Shown: positions 26,606-34,257, numbered from the stretch's first letter. The stretch is 64,000 nucleotides of DNA from Microvirga makkahensis (GCF_009830105.1 NZ_WURB01000024.1:1-64000), one strand, 5' to 3'. Notes: generated by a model not told the origin, from the sequence alone. A program made the numbers and translations.

Positions 26606-27931
26606 TCAGTTCATAAGGTGCGGGGGTGCATCATTGCGGTTCAGCAGCCGGTCAAACATCCGGGACCAAGACGGGGCTAAGGCGTACTGAGCCTGTGGGG
26701 CTCTCTTGCGGATACGGGTACGAATGAGGATGCCCTCACGCTCTAGGGCTTGGCACACCGTGGACGGTGCGAACCCGTCGGGAATGGTCTCGCACAGTCG
26801 CCGCTGGTTAGCGAGAAGGGACACGATCACCCGCCGGTTCTCCTCTGGGACGCAGCGGTTGAGCCGGGCCATGAAATCACACAGATCAGTGGCGTTGTCC
26901 TCGATGGCGGTGAACTTCATGACCTCGTTCCATGTGCGTTGAACGTGTTTCGCGGCAGGCACTCGCAGGGCCTTGAGTTGATCCGGGACGCTCGTCCGGT
27001 AGCCAGCACGAGAATGAGTGCGGAAGCTGCGGTTGATCTTGCCTATAAACTCGATCTCGAACCGGACCCTGTTCGCTGCTTCCTTGGCGTAGATCTTGAG
27101 TGCGATCTCTGGATTGATCGTAAGCTTAATGCACTCCGCATTTCCAATCTGGTAAACCGTGAAGCGGGTGGCGTTGTCAGCGGCGAAAAGAGCTTTGCGG
27201 AACCCTGAGACCCAGGACACAGCATCCCGGTGCTCCAGTTCCCAATGCACCTCAGCCTGCACGATGGACTTGAAGATGATGGCATCGAGAACAGCGAGCC
27301 GATTGGCCGGAACGAGGGTGGCCGCGAGAAGCTCCTGCACCTTGCCCATGTAGGTGTCCATCAGCGCATCCCACCGTTCGGCGCGGTGGTCGAACACGGT
27401 TGAGCCCAGGTAGTCCACACCCAGAAGCATGTTGTCATTTCCATCAGCGGTTACGGCTCGGAGATATTGGCGCACGTTGGGATCAACCCGGAGGGCTTCG
27501 GCGGCAGGCCGCGCCTGAATGTCCGCGATCCGGGGGGTAGGTTGATGCGCCAGAAAGGTGGTCGGGTTCAGATCAAGCTCAAGTTTGAAGACGAGAAGTC
27601 CCGGCTTGGCGAGGTCTGCCGTGCCATGCGCGTTGAACAACCAGGTGTCCCGGACGGTGGACACGTTCCAACGATCAGGGCCGCGGTTTTCGAGGCGCAG
27701 CACGTCAGGGCGGCTATCAGGATCGCGATGGCTGATGTCGCCTAGGACATCCTCCAGCGCATCCGGGCTAAAATGAACCCGCGCCTCGACCTTGAGTTTG
27801 AGCCGATCATGGCGGGCATCGCCTTCGGCAAATAGGAACTTGGTCCCTCGCTCAATGCTCCATGGGCTCAGGGACTTGAGCCCGGATTGAGAACGGTACC
27901 TAACGGACGGGATGTTGGGATTGGAAGGCAT
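26606..27931 (-). CDS. Unknown island protein, possible replication initiator
   Basis: 441 aa. No named domain recognised with certainty. Features: a central region with a LKIYAKEAANRVRFEIEFIGK stretch (Lys-x-Tyr-x-Lys followed by an Arg-x-Glu strand), a pattern also seen in GpII/Rep_trans-type initiators of phages and small plasmids; a C-terminal winged-HTH-like segment (SLLANQRRLCETIPDGFAPSTV...EREGILIRTRIRKRAP). The island has an iteron-like array and lacks other replication genes, which is why initiator is offered. Confidence in coding is high, in the function low. Confidence 0.55.
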   Translation of the reverse strand: MPSNPNIPSVRYRSQSGLKSLSPWSIERGTKFLFAEGDARHDRLKLKVEARVHFSPDALEDVLGDISHRDPDSRPDVLRLENRGPDRWNVSTVRDTWLFNAHGTADLAKPGLLVFKLELDLNPTTFLAHQPTPRIADIQARPAAEALRVDPNVRQYLRAVTADGNDNMLLGVDYLGSTVFDHRAERWDALMDTYMGKVQELLAATLVPANRLAVLDAIIFKSIVQAEVHWELEHRDAVSWVSGFRKALFAADNATRFTVYQIGNAECIKLTINPEIALKIYAKEAANRVRFEIEFIGKINRSFRTHSRAGYRTSVPDQLKALRVPAAKHVQRTWNEVMKFTAIEDNATDLCDFMARLNRCVPEENRRVIVSLLANQRRLCETIPDGFAPSTVCQALEREGILIRTRIRKRAPQAQYALAPSWSRMFDRLLNRNDAPPHLMN

Positions 27932-28431
27932 AGGGATCTCAGAATGGATTTATGGCCCCCTCTATAGAGGACCAACGACTGGGACTCGAACAGGTGACTG
28001 GGTGGAGGAGGATGGTGACTGTTATTCTCGCCCTAGACCAGATTGATAAGCTTTTGCCACGTCACCGGTCCGGCGTCCATATCTGTAAACTTCGGAAGAA
28101 GTGCCACACTTCTAGAGACGTATACTGTCTTTGTCACCGGTCATTACATATGAAATACTTAGGCAGATTGGGGCGAGACAAAATTTTTGGTTCAGGTCAG
28201 CGAGGCATTCCCAGACTTGATGCTGAGGCGCAAAGCAGCGCGGGCGGTGGTGGATCATGGGATGCGCGGCAATGCTGGCGCAGGTGCGGAGGTTCGGTGC
28301 CAAACAGCGTTTTCCTCTCACCACGCTCTACGAGGTGTCTTTGCCTGTGCCACACAAAGCTGTTACACAACGTCGGAGATAGGCAAAGCTAAGTGTTTGA
28401 TTTCGAAAGAGGTTAGAGAATAGGCGACCGC
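27932..28431. other. Right end of the island, no gene found
   Basis: About 500 bp between the 441-aa gene and attR. It contains the promoter of that gene (minus), the right arm-type repeat (28345-28369), and nothing else recognisable. AAGCTAAGTGTTT near 28387 recurs at 22747. Confidence 0.5.
28345..28369 (+). repeat. Putative integrase arm-type site, right
   Basis: CTGTGCCACACAAAGCTG then TTACACA, imperfect copy of 18922-18944 (same orientation), 63 bp inside attR. The match is about 21 of 25 positions with two indels. Confidence 0.55.
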
Positions 28432-28454
28432 TCCCCTAGGGAGCGCCAAAGGTT
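28432..28454 (+). repeat. Right attachment site (attR core)
   Basis: 23-bp copy of 18843-18865, made of the tRNA-Glu 3' end. It closes the island. Confidence 0.92.
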
Positions 28455-28463
28455 TGAAGGATG

Positions 28464-28487
28464 AAACCCCGCCCGCGCGGGGTTTTT
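28464..28487 (+). terminator. Original tRNA-Glu terminator, displaced by the island
   Basis: Stem AACCCCGC (28465-28472) with GCGGGGTT (28477-28484) and a TTTTT end. It sits 10 bp after attR, where a tRNA terminator would be before insertion. Confidence 0.82.
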
Positions 28488-28629
28488 GCGTCTTGCGCCG
28501 GGAGAGGCGTGAGCCAAGGCATTGGGCTTCGTCCGTCCATGCATGTGCTTGCGCTGCGGGAACAATATCAGCGTAGGCCTCCCGGTTGATTGGATCTGGA
28601 GGTTCCTTCTCCTGGCCTTGTCCTAGGCG

Positions 28630-29081
28630 CCCGATAACGAGTACTACCTGATCGCCTCCGCCATCATCCGCGCCCACCAGCAGGCGGAGAGCGGTATGGG
28701 GGCACCCAACCAGGCTCTGGGGCGCTCCCGAGGCGGATTGGGTACCAAGGTCCACTTATCGGCCGGTAGTTTGGGCCGCTCGGGCAAGATCGCCATTGCG
28801 CCGGGTCAGAGCCCCGATTCGGCCCCGGCCCGCCAAATGATTGCCGATCAGAGCGCCAGCTTCGTGTTGGCGGATCGTGCCGATGATGCTGGCTGCTCCC
28901 GGGAGGCCGTTCACGGAGCCGGTGAACACACCCAATCCAACCCGCAACCGCATTGAACGCCTCCTCGGCCGTCTCAAACGCTTCCGACGCATCGGCACCC
29001 GCTACGACCAAAGGGCCATCTGCGTGCTCGCCACGATCCACCTCTCGCGAGTCTCGAATAGCTGCCGGATGTCGATTCAGC
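28630..29081 (+). pseudogene. Decayed IS5-family transposase
   Basis: Translated pieces match the IS5/IS427 DDE transposase: IIRAHQQAESG, NQALGRSRGGLGTKVHLSA, FVLADRADDAG (part of the D motif) and, after a frame change near 28940, RNRIERLLGRLKRFRRIGTRYD. The N-terminus and a central stretch are missing and there is at least one frameshift. No clean terminal inverted repeats were seen. It marks older insertion activity right of the island. Confidence 0.75.
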
Positions 29082-29280
29082 CTAGAAGCCTTCGGCCATC
29101 TGTCAGCAATTGAGGCTCCCGCCTCGTTCTGCTGATCAGATTTTCAAGCAGATTACCTACAATGGCATCTGGTCTACTCATAAATGCGGACAGATGATCA
29201 GTGTTTCTGATGAGTAGCATGTGAGGCACTAGAGGCTCAGCGGCCAACCCCCAATCTGCGGTATTCAAGACAGCCGAGGG

Positions 29281-30447
29281 ATGGACATGGAGCAGGATCT
29301 CACCCGATTTCATATCAGTCGGCCGGCTGCGTTTCTGAAGTGTGTCAAGGCTCGCAATTATAGCTGCGCCCTCATCATCGACGCTGCCATCAGGCACCAT
29401 TTGGAAGTCCACCACATTGAGGGGCTCTCATATGTCTTGTCGGGAAATGGCAGAGAGGTCTTCTTCCACAAGCAAATGGCGGGACAGGTCGCGTTTGGAG
29501 CCATGCAGATCGTACAAAGCAAAAGTATTACGATCCAGATCCTGAACCGCAAAGGTATTCCTACTCCGCGCTCCAAGAGGTTTGGAAAGCATCAAAAAAA
29601 TGATGCCCTACGCTTCTTCAACAAGGTTCGAACCGATCGTGCAGTGATGAAGCCCGTTGAAGCAGCCTATGGCAAGGGCGTCCACACAGGCATTCGGACG
29701 CAGGGCGACTTCGAGGAGGCGTGGAGCACGATCTCCCGGAAATGGGGTTCCGTAATCGTAGAGGAGTTCGTCCCAGGCGTGGAATGCCGATACTTCGTCC
29801 TCGACTCCAAAGTTCTTGCCGTCACCAACCGAGTGCCGGCTCATGTGGTTGGTGACGGCATCAGCTCCGTCGCGAACCTTATCAGTCAAAAGAACGATGA
29901 AGCGCGAACGCAGAATGTTGCGCTCAAGCCCGTGCCTGATGATGACCTATCGGCCCGAGTGCTGGCGGAGCAGGGATTGGATATGAGCAGCGTCCCCGAG
30001 GGGAAGAGAATCGTCTATCTGAGGAACGTCTCCAACATTTCGCAAGGGGGCGACAGTATCGACATGACAGAAGCGGTACATCCTTCGCTCAAGCAGCTTG
30101 CCATCGATGCGGTCCGCGCAATACCGGGGCTGATCTATGCCGGTCTGGATATGATCGCAGAGGATCATCGCCGGCCGCTGCAAGGGCAAATCGCGCGCAT
30201 ACTTGAAATCAACGATTATCCTATGCTGTCCATGCACCATTTCCCGGCTCAGGGCACAGCGAGACCGGTCGCAGACGCAGTCATCCGACACATTTTCTTT
30301 GATGACGGCCCGGTTGATCCGAGCTGGATTCCCTTCGATCAGAATCTCTTCATGCTGAGATGCTTCGGCCCAGGATCTGTGAGGTTCCGCGATGAGATCT
30401 TATCCGCGGCCTCACCGTCAAATGGTGAGGTGCCGGGGGCCTCATAG
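29281..30447 (+). CDS. Orphan CphA/GshAB-like ATP-grasp ligase
   Basis: 388 aa. Resembles the ATP-grasp domain of cyanophycin synthetase and GshAB: dK..l RKGIPTPRSKRFG, phosphate-binding MKPVEAAYGKGV, VEEFVPGVECR, VVGDGISSVANLI, IVYLRNVSNISQGGDSIDMT and the Mg-binding ARILEINDYPML. These residues are intact, so the enzyme could be active as an ATP-dependent amide ligase (peptide or polyamino-acid). It lacks the N-terminal and Mur-ligase parts of CphA, and no partner lies nearby. The first 80 residues are less typical. An in-frame stop at 29230 limits the start; ATG 29281 was used. Visibly less GC-rich than the host core. Confidence 0.68.
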   Translation: MDMEQDLTRFHISRPAAFLKCVKARNYSCALIIDAAIRHHLEVHHIEGLSYVLSGNGREVFFHKQMAGQVAFGAMQIVQSKSITIQILNRKGIPTPRSKRFGKHQKNDALRFFNKVRTDRAVMKPVEAAYGKGVHTGIRTQGDFEEAWSTISRKWGSVIVEEFVPGVECRYFVLDSKVLAVTNRVPAHVVGDGISSVANLISQKNDEARTQNVALKPVPDDDLSARVLAEQGLDMSSVPEGKRIVYLRNVSNISQGGDSIDMTEAVHPSLKQLAIDAVRAIPGLIYAGLDMIAEDHRRPLQGQIARILEINDYPMLSMHHFPAQGTARPVADAVIRHIFFDDGPVDPSWIPFDQNLFMLRCFGPGSVRFRDEILSAASPSNGEVPGAS

Positions 30448-31492
30448 GCCAGCTTCCGCATAGGTGCTGGCCGCCGCGCTGCTGACTGAACCGGACCGGT
30501 CGTGGAGCTGAACGCCTGTCGAGGCCATGATGATGTCGATCTGCCGGAGTCTGAGCTGAGCCGTCATGGGCTGGGCCCTTTTTATGGCCTTAGCGGTCGA
30601 GGAAGGCCAACTAGCCTAATCCTCCCGTCGAGCCGGGCAGCGAACTCGCCGAAGGGCTGCCGCACAGCCTGGAGGCTGACCTCACGAGCGACGTGAAGGG
30701 TATCAGCGGATGCCGCTGGCCGTGTGTTCAGGGCTGCGGGACCGGATTCATGCAATCTGAGCCCACGGGCCGATCGTTGGAGCGTTCTTCGGCGAAGGCG
30801 ATCCTGTTCGCCGTCAAGGAATGCGGTAAACCAAAGACATGAGGTGATTCCACATCCACGGAAACAGCTCTAGCGGCTTTGCGGGCGGCATAGATGAAGC
30901 TGGCCGATCCGAAGACGTCGGCCGCGGGCGCGTCGGGGCCGAGCCGTCGCCGATCAAGATCACTGTGCCGCCATCATCCATGTCGGTTTCAAGACCGGCA
31001 TCTTTGCGGGCCTATGCTATGGAACCGCGGATGACGCGCCCTGTTCCTGCACGGGCGGTGAGGACCTGGCCCTGGCTGGCCGCGCAGGAATCTGCGGGAC
31101 CGTCGCTGGCACTCGATCTGAATGCTTTCCTGCGGTGGCCCGGGGCGTCGTTCGTCCGTTTCCAGCGAAGTCATGCCCTATCGGAAGAAATGCTCACCGA
31201 AGCGGTTGCAACGGGGACGGGAGCGGTCGCCCTCACAGGGTGCGTAGCTCAGAAATCCGAACAATAATTCACCTCTGTCACGATTTCGCCCCATTGTGTA
31301 TAGAAAAGGCTTTCGTCAGTTTAGCGAAATGGTATTTCGACGAACTGAAGTAAAGTGATGTATATGAAAAACAAGTCATCGTTTATGATGATCTAGTTGC
31401 GTATAATTTTCCAATCCGACTGATTTTTGTTAAAAAACCATCAAGCGTGTCTCGAAAGCCTCGGAAAAGAAGGCTCAGGAGACACTGGGGCA
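30448..31492. other. About 1 kb without a supported gene
   Basis: Only short, unconvincing frames. The left two-thirds are GC-rich and have the look of decayed coding sequence; the last 250 bp are AT-rich and probably hold the promoter of the PL7 lyase. No repeats or RNA genes recognised. Confidence 0.5.
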
Positions 31493-32782
31493 ATGCTCAT
31501 GACTTTGAATCCCAATGTCGCTCCGAGCGGCAACTTCAACCTGTCCGATTGGAAGATCACTCTTCCTGTCGACTCCTCTGGCAAAACCTCCGGTACGGCT
31601 ATCGAAGTCAAGAACCTGAGCGGCTATCAAAGCAAGTATTTCTATACGGGCTCCGACGGCGCAATGGTCTTCTATGTCCCCGTCGACGGAGCGACCACCA
31701 GCGGTTCGTCCTATGCACGTTCCGAACTGCGTGAGATGAATGGCACTGCCAAGGCGGCCTGGAACCTCAAGACCGGCGGTTTCATGTCTGCCACTCTCGA
31801 GGTCGATGCGGCCCCGATGCGCGACGGGCAGGGCCGTAAGATCGTGGTCGGGCAAATCCACGGTCAGGATGACGAGCTCGTTCGCCTTTATTGGCAGGAC
31901 AACAAGCTCTATTTCGCCAACGACCAATCGGGTTCCGACAACGAGGAGCACGACTTCACCTTCAAGGCGACTGACGGCTCGGCACCGGATGTGTCGCTGA
32001 ACGAGAAGTTCTCGTACACGATCAACGCCAAGGGCAACGTTCTTGATGTCGACATCTACGCCGACGGCAAGGTCTATCACTCGCATACCACCATCAATTC
32101 GGTTTGGCAGTCGGACACGTTCTATTTCAAGGCCGGTGCTTACCTTGGCGCAAACGAGACGAATGGTTCGGGTTACGGCCAGACGTCCTTCTATGCCTTG
32201 TCGTTCAACCATGACGGAACGACCACGACGCCGTCCACGCCTGCTCCCACACCCACACCCACACCTACTCCCACTCCCACTCCCACTCCTACACCGACAC
32301 CGGATGACCAATCCTCGACCCTGCCTGTAACGACCAGGACCATTCAAGGGTCGAACAGCCACAACTACGTCAAGGGAACTTCGGGCAACGACCTGCTCAA
32401 GGGTAACGCGGGCCGTGACGTGCTGTGGGGCAAGACCGGCTCCGATGTAATGTATGGCGGCAATGATTCGGATGCCGATGCGTTCGTGTTCAACACCGCC
32501 ATCGGCAAGGACGTGGACTGGATCATGGACTTCAATCCGTCCCATGACCTGATCCGTCTCGAGAACAGCATCTTCAGGAAGCTGACCAAGACCGGGTCCT
32601 TGTCTTCGAGCTTCTTCACGGAGGGCGAGAAGGCGAAGGATGCGAATGACCGCATCGTCTATGACAAGAACACGGGCGATCTCTTCTATGACGCCGACGG
32701 TACCGGTGGAGGCGCAGCTGTGAAGTTCGCCGTGATCCACAACAAGGCCGCTCTGACCGCCGCCGACTTCATCGTCATCTGA
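31493..32782 (+). CDS. PL7 alginate lyase with RTX secretion tail
   Basis: 429 aa. The N-terminal PL7 (beta-jelly-roll) domain covers about 10-245: SYARSELREM (Arg-Ser-Glu-Leu-Arg), VGQIHG (catalytic His region) and YFKAGAYLG (the Tyr motif). A Thr-Pro repeat linker (about 247-275) joins a C-terminal domain with short glycine/Asp nonapeptide repeats (GTSGNDLLKGNAGRD, SDVMYGGNDSDADAF) and a hydrophobic end, as in type I secreted proteins. There is no Sec signal. It would cleave alginate or a related uronic-acid polymer outside the cell. Start ATG 31493 with AGGAG 11 nt upstream. No HlyB/D-type exporter or TolC is adjacent, so secretion depends on another locus. AT-rich upstream DNA suggests acquisition. 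Confidence 0.85.
   Translation: MLMTLNPNVAPSGNFNLSDWKITLPVDSSGKTSGTAIEVKNLSGYQSKYFYTGSDGAMVFYVPVDGATTSGSSYARSELREMNGTAKAAWNLKTGGFMSATLEVDAAPMRDGQGRKIVVGQIHGQDDELVRLYWQDNKLYFANDQSGSDNEEHDFTFKATDGSAPDVSLNEKFSYTINAKGNVLDVDIYADGKVYHSHTTINSVWQSDTFYFKAGAYLGANETNGSGYGQTSFYALSFNHDGTTTTPSTPAPTPTPTPTPTPTPTPTPTPDDQSSTLPVTTRTIQGSNSHNYVKGTSGNDLLKGNAGRDVLWGKTGSDVMYGGNDSDADAFVFNTAIGKDVDWIMDFNPSHDLIRLENSIFRKLTKTGSLSSSFFTEGEKAKDANDRIVYDKNTGDLFYDADGTGGGAAVKFAVIHNKAALTAADFIVI
32233..32307 (+). repeat. Thr-Pro codon repeat (linker)
   Basis: Tandem ACACCC/ACTCCC triplet-pair repeats inside the lyase gene coding (TP)n. Prone to length change by slippage, in steps that keep the frame. Confidence 0.8.
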
Positions 32783-32800
32783 CGCATCTGCGCCGAGTGG

Positions 32801-32834
32801 AGGCGGCTCTCATGTCCAGAGAAGCCGCCTTTGC
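32801..32834 (+). terminator. Probable terminator of the PL7 gene
   Basis: Stem AGGCGGCT (32801-32808) with AGCCGCCT (32823-32830) then TTT. The T-run is short, so it may be only partial. Confidence 0.5.
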
Positions 32835-32957
32835 TCATCATCATTGCGCCGGATGCATTTTCATCCACTGCAATGTCGGCTGTTCAGCTTTTCTGCCTCA
32901 AATTTCTTTCCAAGAATTGCTCCTGCCCAAATCATATAGAGCAGACATTTCATGAGC

Positions 32958-32986
32958 GGCCCCGCCAATGGCGGGGCCTTTTCTTT
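32958..32986 (+). terminator. Strong intrinsic terminator
   Basis: Stem GGCCCCGCC (32958-32966) with GGCGGGGCC (32970-32978), loop AAT, then TTTTCTTTT. It terminates plus-strand transcription from the PL7 gene or from a possible small RNA in 32835-32957. Confidence 0.85.
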
Positions 32987-33005
32987 TGCGGCTGTGTGAC
33001 GGCCG

Positions 33006-33416
33006 TTACTCGGCAGGAGACATCCTGGCAGCCGGCCCGGATTCAACGGCCCGGGCCGGACGGAATACGAAATAGGCGAAGATCAGCATCGCCGCGAGAA
33101 CCGCGAGCGACGCAATCGCGGCAAGGGGATCGGCCGCGCTGTAGCCGAGATGAAGGGCCGCGACGGCAATGGTGAGAACGATCGTGCCTACGGACCATAG
33201 GACAACCTGGATCATGGCCAACCGGCTGACGTCCAGGGCAGGGCGGCGCTCGTAATAGATGCCGAACAGGAACAGGGATACCCAACCCAGCAGGTTCAAA
33301 TGCGCATGGGCTGGCATGATCGAATGGTCTTGCGTGGCTGCCATTCCAATGCCCATGACCATTCCGGCGATGACGCAAATAACCGCGAATCTGAAGCTCA
33401 GGGATGAGGCGCTCAT
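33006..33416 (-). CDS. Small haem-copper-oxidase-like membrane protein
   Basis: 136 aa, four membrane segments. The motif MPAHAHLNLLGWV resembles the haem-ligand helix of cytochrome oxidase subunit I/NO reductase NorB. Proteins of this size are annotated as cytochrome-oxidase-like or unknown; the catalytic set is not complete. ATG 33416 with GGGAGGAT just upstream. A perfect 9-bp inverted repeat lies 35 bp before it. Not part of an oxidase operon here. Confidence 0.7.
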   Translation of the reverse strand: MSASSLSFRFAVICVIAGMVMGIGMAATQDHSIMPAHAHLNLLGWVSLFLFGIYYERRPALDVSRLAMIQVVLWSVGTIVLTIAVAALHLGYSAADPLAAIASLAVLAAMLIFAYFVFRPARAVESGPAARMSPAE

Positions 33417-33450
33417 GACGATCCTCCCGACATAGGAATCCCCTCATTGA

Positions 33451-33477
33451 ATTGTGACCTTCTATTTTGGTCACAAT
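33451..33477 (-). promoter_or_regulatory. Candidate operator before the oxidase-like gene
   Basis: ATTGTGACC (33451-33459) and GGTCACAAT (33469-33477), 9-nt spacer. The spacing does not fit CRP (TGTGA-N6-TCACA) or FNR, so the regulator is unknown. Confidence 0.5.
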
Positions 33478-33627
33478 CCTTTCGGTGGATCCGTGCGAAA
33501 AATCACAGAAGGACATCGACACATCATGCCAAAGCAACGACCGGCATCTTAGAGAGCGTCGGGCGCGGAGAGAGGGTTTGCACGATGCGGCCGTTGCGGG
33601 CAGGGCTGTCACGCTCTCGCAAGTAGA

Positions 33628-33653
33628 AATCGGCCTGATCGATCAGGCCGATT
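33628..33653. repeat. 26-bp perfect palindrome
   Basis: AATCGGCCTGATC (33628-33640) followed directly by its complement GATCAGGCCGATT. It lies 22 bp after the stop of the last tiny gene. Could be a terminator for that operon (it is followed by TTCT on the minus strand) or a protein site. Confidence 0.6.
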
Positions 33654-33675
33654 GCAATGGAGATGTCCGGAGCTT

Positions 33676-33777
33676 TCAACTGCGCTGCGTGACGCGTTTC
33701 TTGCGCGACCCAGAAGGTTTGTCTTTTCGGCGCTTGTGCTTCTTCCAGGACGGTCTCATCCGGGCTTTTCCTGCCAT
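33676..33777 (-). CDS. 33-aa highly basic peptide
   Basis: MAGKARMRPSWKKHKRRKDK then SGSRKKRVTQRS: about half Lys/Arg. Its ribosome site GGAG (just after the stop of the 69-aa gene) is 8 nt upstream, and the genes are only 9 nt apart. Basic peptides of this kind may bind nucleic acid or be a ribosome-associated stress peptide. Too short for certainty. Confidence 0.45.
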   Translation of the reverse strand: MAGKARMRPSWKKHKRRKDKPSGSRKKRVTQRS

Positions 33778-33786
33778 GGCGGCTCC

Positions 33787-33996
33787 TCAAGGTTTGTATC
33801 GATCGTCCGGCGTCGGGCGTTCAGGATCGGCTTCCTCCAATCCCTCCCGCTGCTGGTTCTCCGTCAGAGCGCGATCGCTAGCGGACCGGTCGCCCTGCTC
33901 CTGGTGATCCGGGCTGCTCTGGCTGGGATGGACGGTGCTGGTATTCACGCTCCGCTCGGCCAAGCCTTGAGCGCGGTCCTCGCCCTTGCCGCTCAT
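33787..33996 (-). CDS. 69-aa hydrophilic protein
   Basis: MSGKGEDRAQGLAERSVNTS and on, rich in Ser, Glu, Asp, Gln and Pro, with no hydrophobic core, so probably disordered, as in small stress proteins. Starts 3 nt after the stop of the upstream 54-aa gene; the following basic peptide starts 9 nt after its stop. Function unknown. Confidence 0.55.
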   Translation of the reverse strand: MSGKGEDRAQGLAERSVNTSTVHPSQSSPDHQEQGDRSASDRALTENQQREGLEEADPERPTPDDRYKP

Positions 33997-33999
33997 GGT

Positions 34000-34164
34000 T
34001 CACCCGTTGCCCTGAACGTCACGGCGGTGAGCGCCCGCTCCCGCATCCTGCTGGCTTTGCAGGGCGCGCTCGCAGCGCTCCACGTGGCTCACCGCGCGTT
34101 GCTGCATTTGTTGGGCATTGTGGCACGGATCGTCCACGTCCTGATGGCAGAATTGGCATTTCAT
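34000..34164 (-). CDS. 54-aa Cys/His small protein, possible zinc-binding
   Basis: MKCQFCHQDVDDPCHNAQQM... has CxxCH at 3-7, CH at 14-15 and H...C at 27-31, a plausible zinc site. Ribosome site AAGGAGG 5 nt upstream of ATG 34164 is very strong. First gene of a three-gene cluster of tiny proteins. Function unknown; similar short proteins exist in methylobacteria as hypotheticals (from memory). Confidence 0.65.
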   Translation of the reverse strand: MKCQFCHQDVDDPCHNAQQMQQRAVSHVERCERALQSQQDAGAGAHRRDVQGNG

Positions 34165-34257
34165 GACAGCCTCCTTGCTGGCTTGGTGTGAGGCAACGTG
34201 ATGAGGCAGGGCATGTTCCGGTGTCGTGCGCTCTATCCGGGTCGGAGTGAACCAACC

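Larger units (their letters stand above)
18843..28454. mobile_element. Integrative island in tRNA-Glu(CTC)
   Basis: About 9.6 kb bounded by a 23-bp direct repeat of the tRNA 3' end. The integrase gene is the first gene beside the tRNA, as usual for tRNA-borne islands. Cargo: PARIS-like ATPase + DUF4435 pair, serine recombinase, small secreted protein, iteron-like array, a block of small DNA-binding proteins and a 441-aa unknown protein. The base composition of the defence pair and integrase is visibly poorer in GC than the flanking core. No capsid, terminase large subunit or conjugation gene is seen, so it is not a complete prophage or ICE; a mobilisable satellite or an integrated plasmid-like element fits better. 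Confidence 0.9.

Noticed and set aside
18843..28454. Complete prophage
   Set aside because: No capsid, portal, tail, large terminase or lysis genes; only integrase and small DNA-binding genes.
33524..33790. 88-codon minus-strand frame near the tiny-gene cluster
   Set aside because: Needs a TTG start overlapping a better ATG with ribosome site in another frame (33777), and it runs through the 26-bp palindrome. It remains a weak alternative to the 33-aa peptide.
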